Made by a program: the position numbers and the translations under genes
Origin: Cichorium intybus
Lineage: Eukaryota > Streptophyta > Magnoliopsida > Asterales > Asteraceae
DNA length: 64,000 nucleotides
Reading direction: 5' to 3'
Assembly (NCBI GenBank): GCA_023525715.1
Contig: CM042015.1
Span: 84,279,250-84,343,249, forward strand
Shown: positions 54,430-64,000 of the stretch, piece by piece
How the letters are laid out: the number at the start of each line of letters is the position of its first letter
Numbering within the stretch: the stretch's first letter is position 1
The notes under the pieces: generated by a model
What the model saw: the letters and a program-made list of their open reading frames with translations, nothing else
Database searches by the model: none
What the model was told of the DNA's origin: nothing

Positions 54430-55832
54430 CAGGGCCGGTCCTAAGGTTTTTCATGCCCTGGGCGAAAAACATAATTTTTATGCCCTGTGCGAAAAACATA
54501 ATTACCTTAAAAGATGGTTTTGTGTTATTAAAGAACTTTTTAGTGAAGTAAAACAATATTCATACAAAAAAAATTACAAATTTTATCGACATAATTACCT
54601 AAAAAGATGGTTTTGTGTTATTAAAGAACTTTTTAGTGAAGTAAAACAATATTCATACAAAAAAAATTACAAATTTCATCTAAAAAGATGTTTTTATGTT
54701 ATTAAAGAAAAATATGCCAATTATCCTATCATATAGAGTTGACACTTCCTGATAATTTCATATTATTAAAGCAAATATGCCAATTATCCTATCAGTTGAA
54801 ACTTCCTAAAAACTAACATCCAATATTCAAAATTGTCAATCTGTTTAATCTTCGTAGATATGAATCCTTGGTTGATACTTAATGGTAGGTAAATAACACT
54901 TAACACTTCTTCAAACCCCAATAATCTATTAAACAAAAAGTTATGAAATTGGTAAGAATAACTGAAATAAATTGACTATTGATAAATATGCAATTGATAG
55001 CCTAGACAATAGAGTAACACCATTGTACAACAAAATTAAGACTAAATTTACATACCGTATCAAAAAGAATAAAATCAATTTAATGATATACTATTAGGGG
55101 CAATTTACTACTTTGCTAAATTAATATAAACAATGAATCCCAATTGAAGAAGTTTGCCTTTAAAGACATTGAGCAGAAATTGGAGTTAAACAATTTTAAA
55201 ATTAAATCTCACTTGTATCGATCATTAACCCAACCTACTGTAACAAACAACCGATTACCAAATCATAGGCATTTAAAAGCTAAAAAGTAATAAAAAAACT
55301 CGTATTTAAGGTATAAAATTTTAAAACCATGAGAGGTATTATAAAAAACAAACAATGCCCTTCAATTTAGGGTTTAAAAAGGATACAAAGAGAGTCTTCA
55401 CTATCGGGGCAGGAATTCAATTGGCACAATACATAGACCACAACAGTGACACCATGGGAGCGCAATACCACAATGATTCTGTGAGGCGGTGAAAAAAAAA
55501 GGAAAACCAGAAATTTAGCAGGAAGAGAAATTAAAAATTAGTTTGAGTGACCGGCGACCATTGCTACCCATAAAACTCAACTACCTTGTTCTCCCTGACT
55601 CTTTAGTTCTCGCAGTCTCTTCGTTGTCTTCTTCAACGAGGAGTGCGTTTTTAGCCGATCGAGAATTGCCGCTCATTTCTTTCACGTTTCAGCGGCTAGA
55701 ACCCTTTCGTGGATCAAAATTTTGGCAAAAGTGAGATAACCAGAACAGTTGGACTGGACATAATATGATGCCCTATATCATATTGCTGCCCTGGGCGACG
55801 GCCCGTCTCGCCCAGCCCTTGGGCCGGCCCTG
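54430..55832. mobile_element. non-autonomous hAT element upstream of P450 copy 2
   Basis: Inverted ends CAGGGCCGGTCC (left) and CAGGGCCGGCCC (right, reverse complement). Flanked by a perfect 8-bp duplication TTTATAAG (54422-54429 and 55833-55840), the hAT hallmark. Length is 1403 bp with no transposase. It contains a direct repeat of about 95 bases (aaaagatggttttgtgttat... at about 54508 and 54602). It ends 176 bases before the P450 start codon. Confidence 0.92.
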
Positions 55833-55840
55833 TTTATAAG

Positions 55841-56008
55841 TCTACAACAAAACATTTCCACACTATGGAAGGAATACATGTTTGGTCGTACGAATTAAAA
55901 GATGGCATGACTGGGTCATGTGATTGCCGCAAAACACAAAAGGGTTGACACCCGTTTTGCTGCATTATAAATACACAGAGCCCAACCATCATCTTCTCCA
56001 TCACGACA
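55841..56008 (+). promoter_or_regulatory. core promoter of P450 copy 2
   Basis: TATAAATA at 55966-55973, 35 bases before ATG 56009. The 50 bases before the start match copy 1 closely, and acatgtttggtc (about 55877) is shared with copy 1 (about 2211). The hAT element sits immediately upstream. Confidence 0.7.

Positions 56009-64000
<7,992 letters not shown>

Overview
This is plant nuclear DNA. It shows GT-AG introns, TATA-box promoters, plant-type P450s and dense nested transposable elements (Copia, long solo LTRs, MULE, PIF/Harbinger, hAT, Helitron, tRNA-derived SINEs), plus many very long (AT)n arrays. The P450 sequence style and repeat types suggest a composite-family (Asteraceae) genome, perhaps tribe Anthemideae. 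That is an inference; nothing here fixes the species.

Only two genes look intact. They are a direct pair of CYP71-family cytochrome P450 monooxygenases, about nine residues in ten identical by eye, lying about 50 kb apart on the + strand (2320-6402 and 56009-60053). Each has two coding exons split phase 0 just before the oxygen-binding helix, an intron of about 2.5 kb, a matching TATA box and start region, and related 3' flanks. They are products of one segmental duplication. A third, partial gene at the right edge (CCCH zinc finger, 62295-63638) has three exons in consistent phase but no visible start codon, and may be cargo of a mobile element.

Layout. 1-2.2 kb: tail of a MULE transposase. 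2.2-6.4: P450 copy 1. 7.0-9.6: solo LTR (TSD TGAGT). 12.4-14.1: Harbinger element with only its Myb-like ORF1 (TSD TTA). 14.7-17.3: solo LTR (TSD TAAGA). 17.8-20.3: E3-ligase zinc-ribbon fragment, hAT end and a degenerate Copia polyprotein. 20.5-21.4: fold-back element interrupted by a SINE. 22.5-23.9: repeat with palindromic ATGAACATATGTTCAT units. 24.2-28.9: Helitron carrying fragments of a ZFWD-like WD40 gene and of TAF9. 29.7-34.4: full-length but dead Copia element with 271-bp LTRs. 36.6-37.6: Copia remnant on the - strand. 38.1-40.3: solo-LTR-like block. 40.4-42.3: MULE transposase and GRF zinc-finger remnants. 43.4-44.2: Helitron 3' end and Harbinger transposase remnant. 48.0-50.9: AT-rich TIR element and two more Helitron ends, one split by a SINE with a 17-bp TSD. 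53-54.3: tandem repeat and composite microsatellite. 54.4-55.8: hAT element (TSD TTTATAAG) just upstream of P450 copy 2. 56.0-60.1: P450 copy 2. 60.7-61.6: MULE-like element with long TIRs between two (AT)n arrays. 61.7-64.0: element with the CCCH exons.

The two P450s probably oxidise a specialised metabolite such as a terpenoid, but the substrate cannot be read from sequence. The rest of the window is mainly a record of insertions that spread the pair apart, filled their introns and altered the upstream region of copy 2.
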